Assembly: GCA_034660675.1 (NCBI GenBank)
Contig: JAYEJT010000084.1
Span: forward strand, 1 to 13,331
Direction of reading: 5' to 3'
Length of the DNA: 13,331 nt
DNA from: CG03 sp034660675
GTDB taxonomy: Bacteria; CG03
Notes under the pieces: model-generated
Seen by the model: the letters and a program-made list of their open reading frames with translations, nothing else
Told to the model about the DNA's origin: nothing
Databases searched by the model: none
Program-made: the position numbers and the translations under genes
Shown here: positions 13,325 to 13,331 of the stretch, piece by piece
How positions within the stretch are numbered: position 1 is the stretch's first letter
Layout: each line of letters starts with the position of its first letter

Positions 13325-13331
13325 AGGCTTT

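Overview
The window looks like chromosomal DNA from a diderm (outer-membrane) bacterium, probably a poorly characterised lineage. Several products carry Sec-type signal peptides. One has a PorV/PorQ-like outer-membrane barrel domain, one has a C-terminal FlgD-Ig-like sorting or structural domain, and one ends in an aromatic residue as barrel proteins do. I cannot name the phylum from sequence alone. Elusimicrobiota or Omnitrophota-like lineages are a guess from this mix of envelope proteins.

Layout. (1) Positions 1-1226, minus strand: rplM and rpsI (ribosomal proteins L13 and S9, overlapping), then the 5' part of an isochorismatase-like cysteine hydrolase that runs off the window. (2) 1227-1352: a compact divergent promoter region. 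(3) 1353-6980, plus strand: a tightly packed five-gene operon with gaps of 2, 2, -4 and 18 nt. It encodes a secreted LamG/FlgD-Ig protein, a PorV-like barrel fused to a CsgG-like domain, a dihydropyrimidinase/hydantoinase-family amidohydrolase, an exported HEAT-repeat protein and an exported FecR-domain protein. (4) 6982-7884, minus strand: an uncharacterised outer-membrane-type protein that converges on the FecR gene with 1 bp between the stops. (5) 7885-8222: a 338-bp intergenic region with a long interrupted hairpin (7951-8122) that looks like an undescribed structured RNA, then a CRP-like palindrome and a near-consensus promoter. (6) 8223-13254, plus strand: a probable operon with a 9-codon leader ORF, a polyprenyl-phosphate sugar transferase, an NDP-sugar pyrophosphorylase, metK and ahcY.

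The sugar transferase and pyrophosphorylase fit the start of surface glycan synthesis: activated sugar supply, then loading of the lipid carrier. MetK makes S-adenosylmethionine and AhcY removes the S-adenosylhomocysteine left after methylation, so the downstream half is a methyl-cycle module. The 1353-6980 operon looks like an envelope assembly or sensing unit with one enzyme of cytosolic type embedded in it.

Two patterns stand out. At all four recognisable promoters the -10 hexamer lies only 7-9 nt from an ATG, so the first gene of each transcript would be leaderless, while several internal genes carry strong Shine-Dalgarno sites. The 7951-8122 element keeps about 34 base pairs in nested order, and its wobble pairs are valid only if the plus strand is transcribed.
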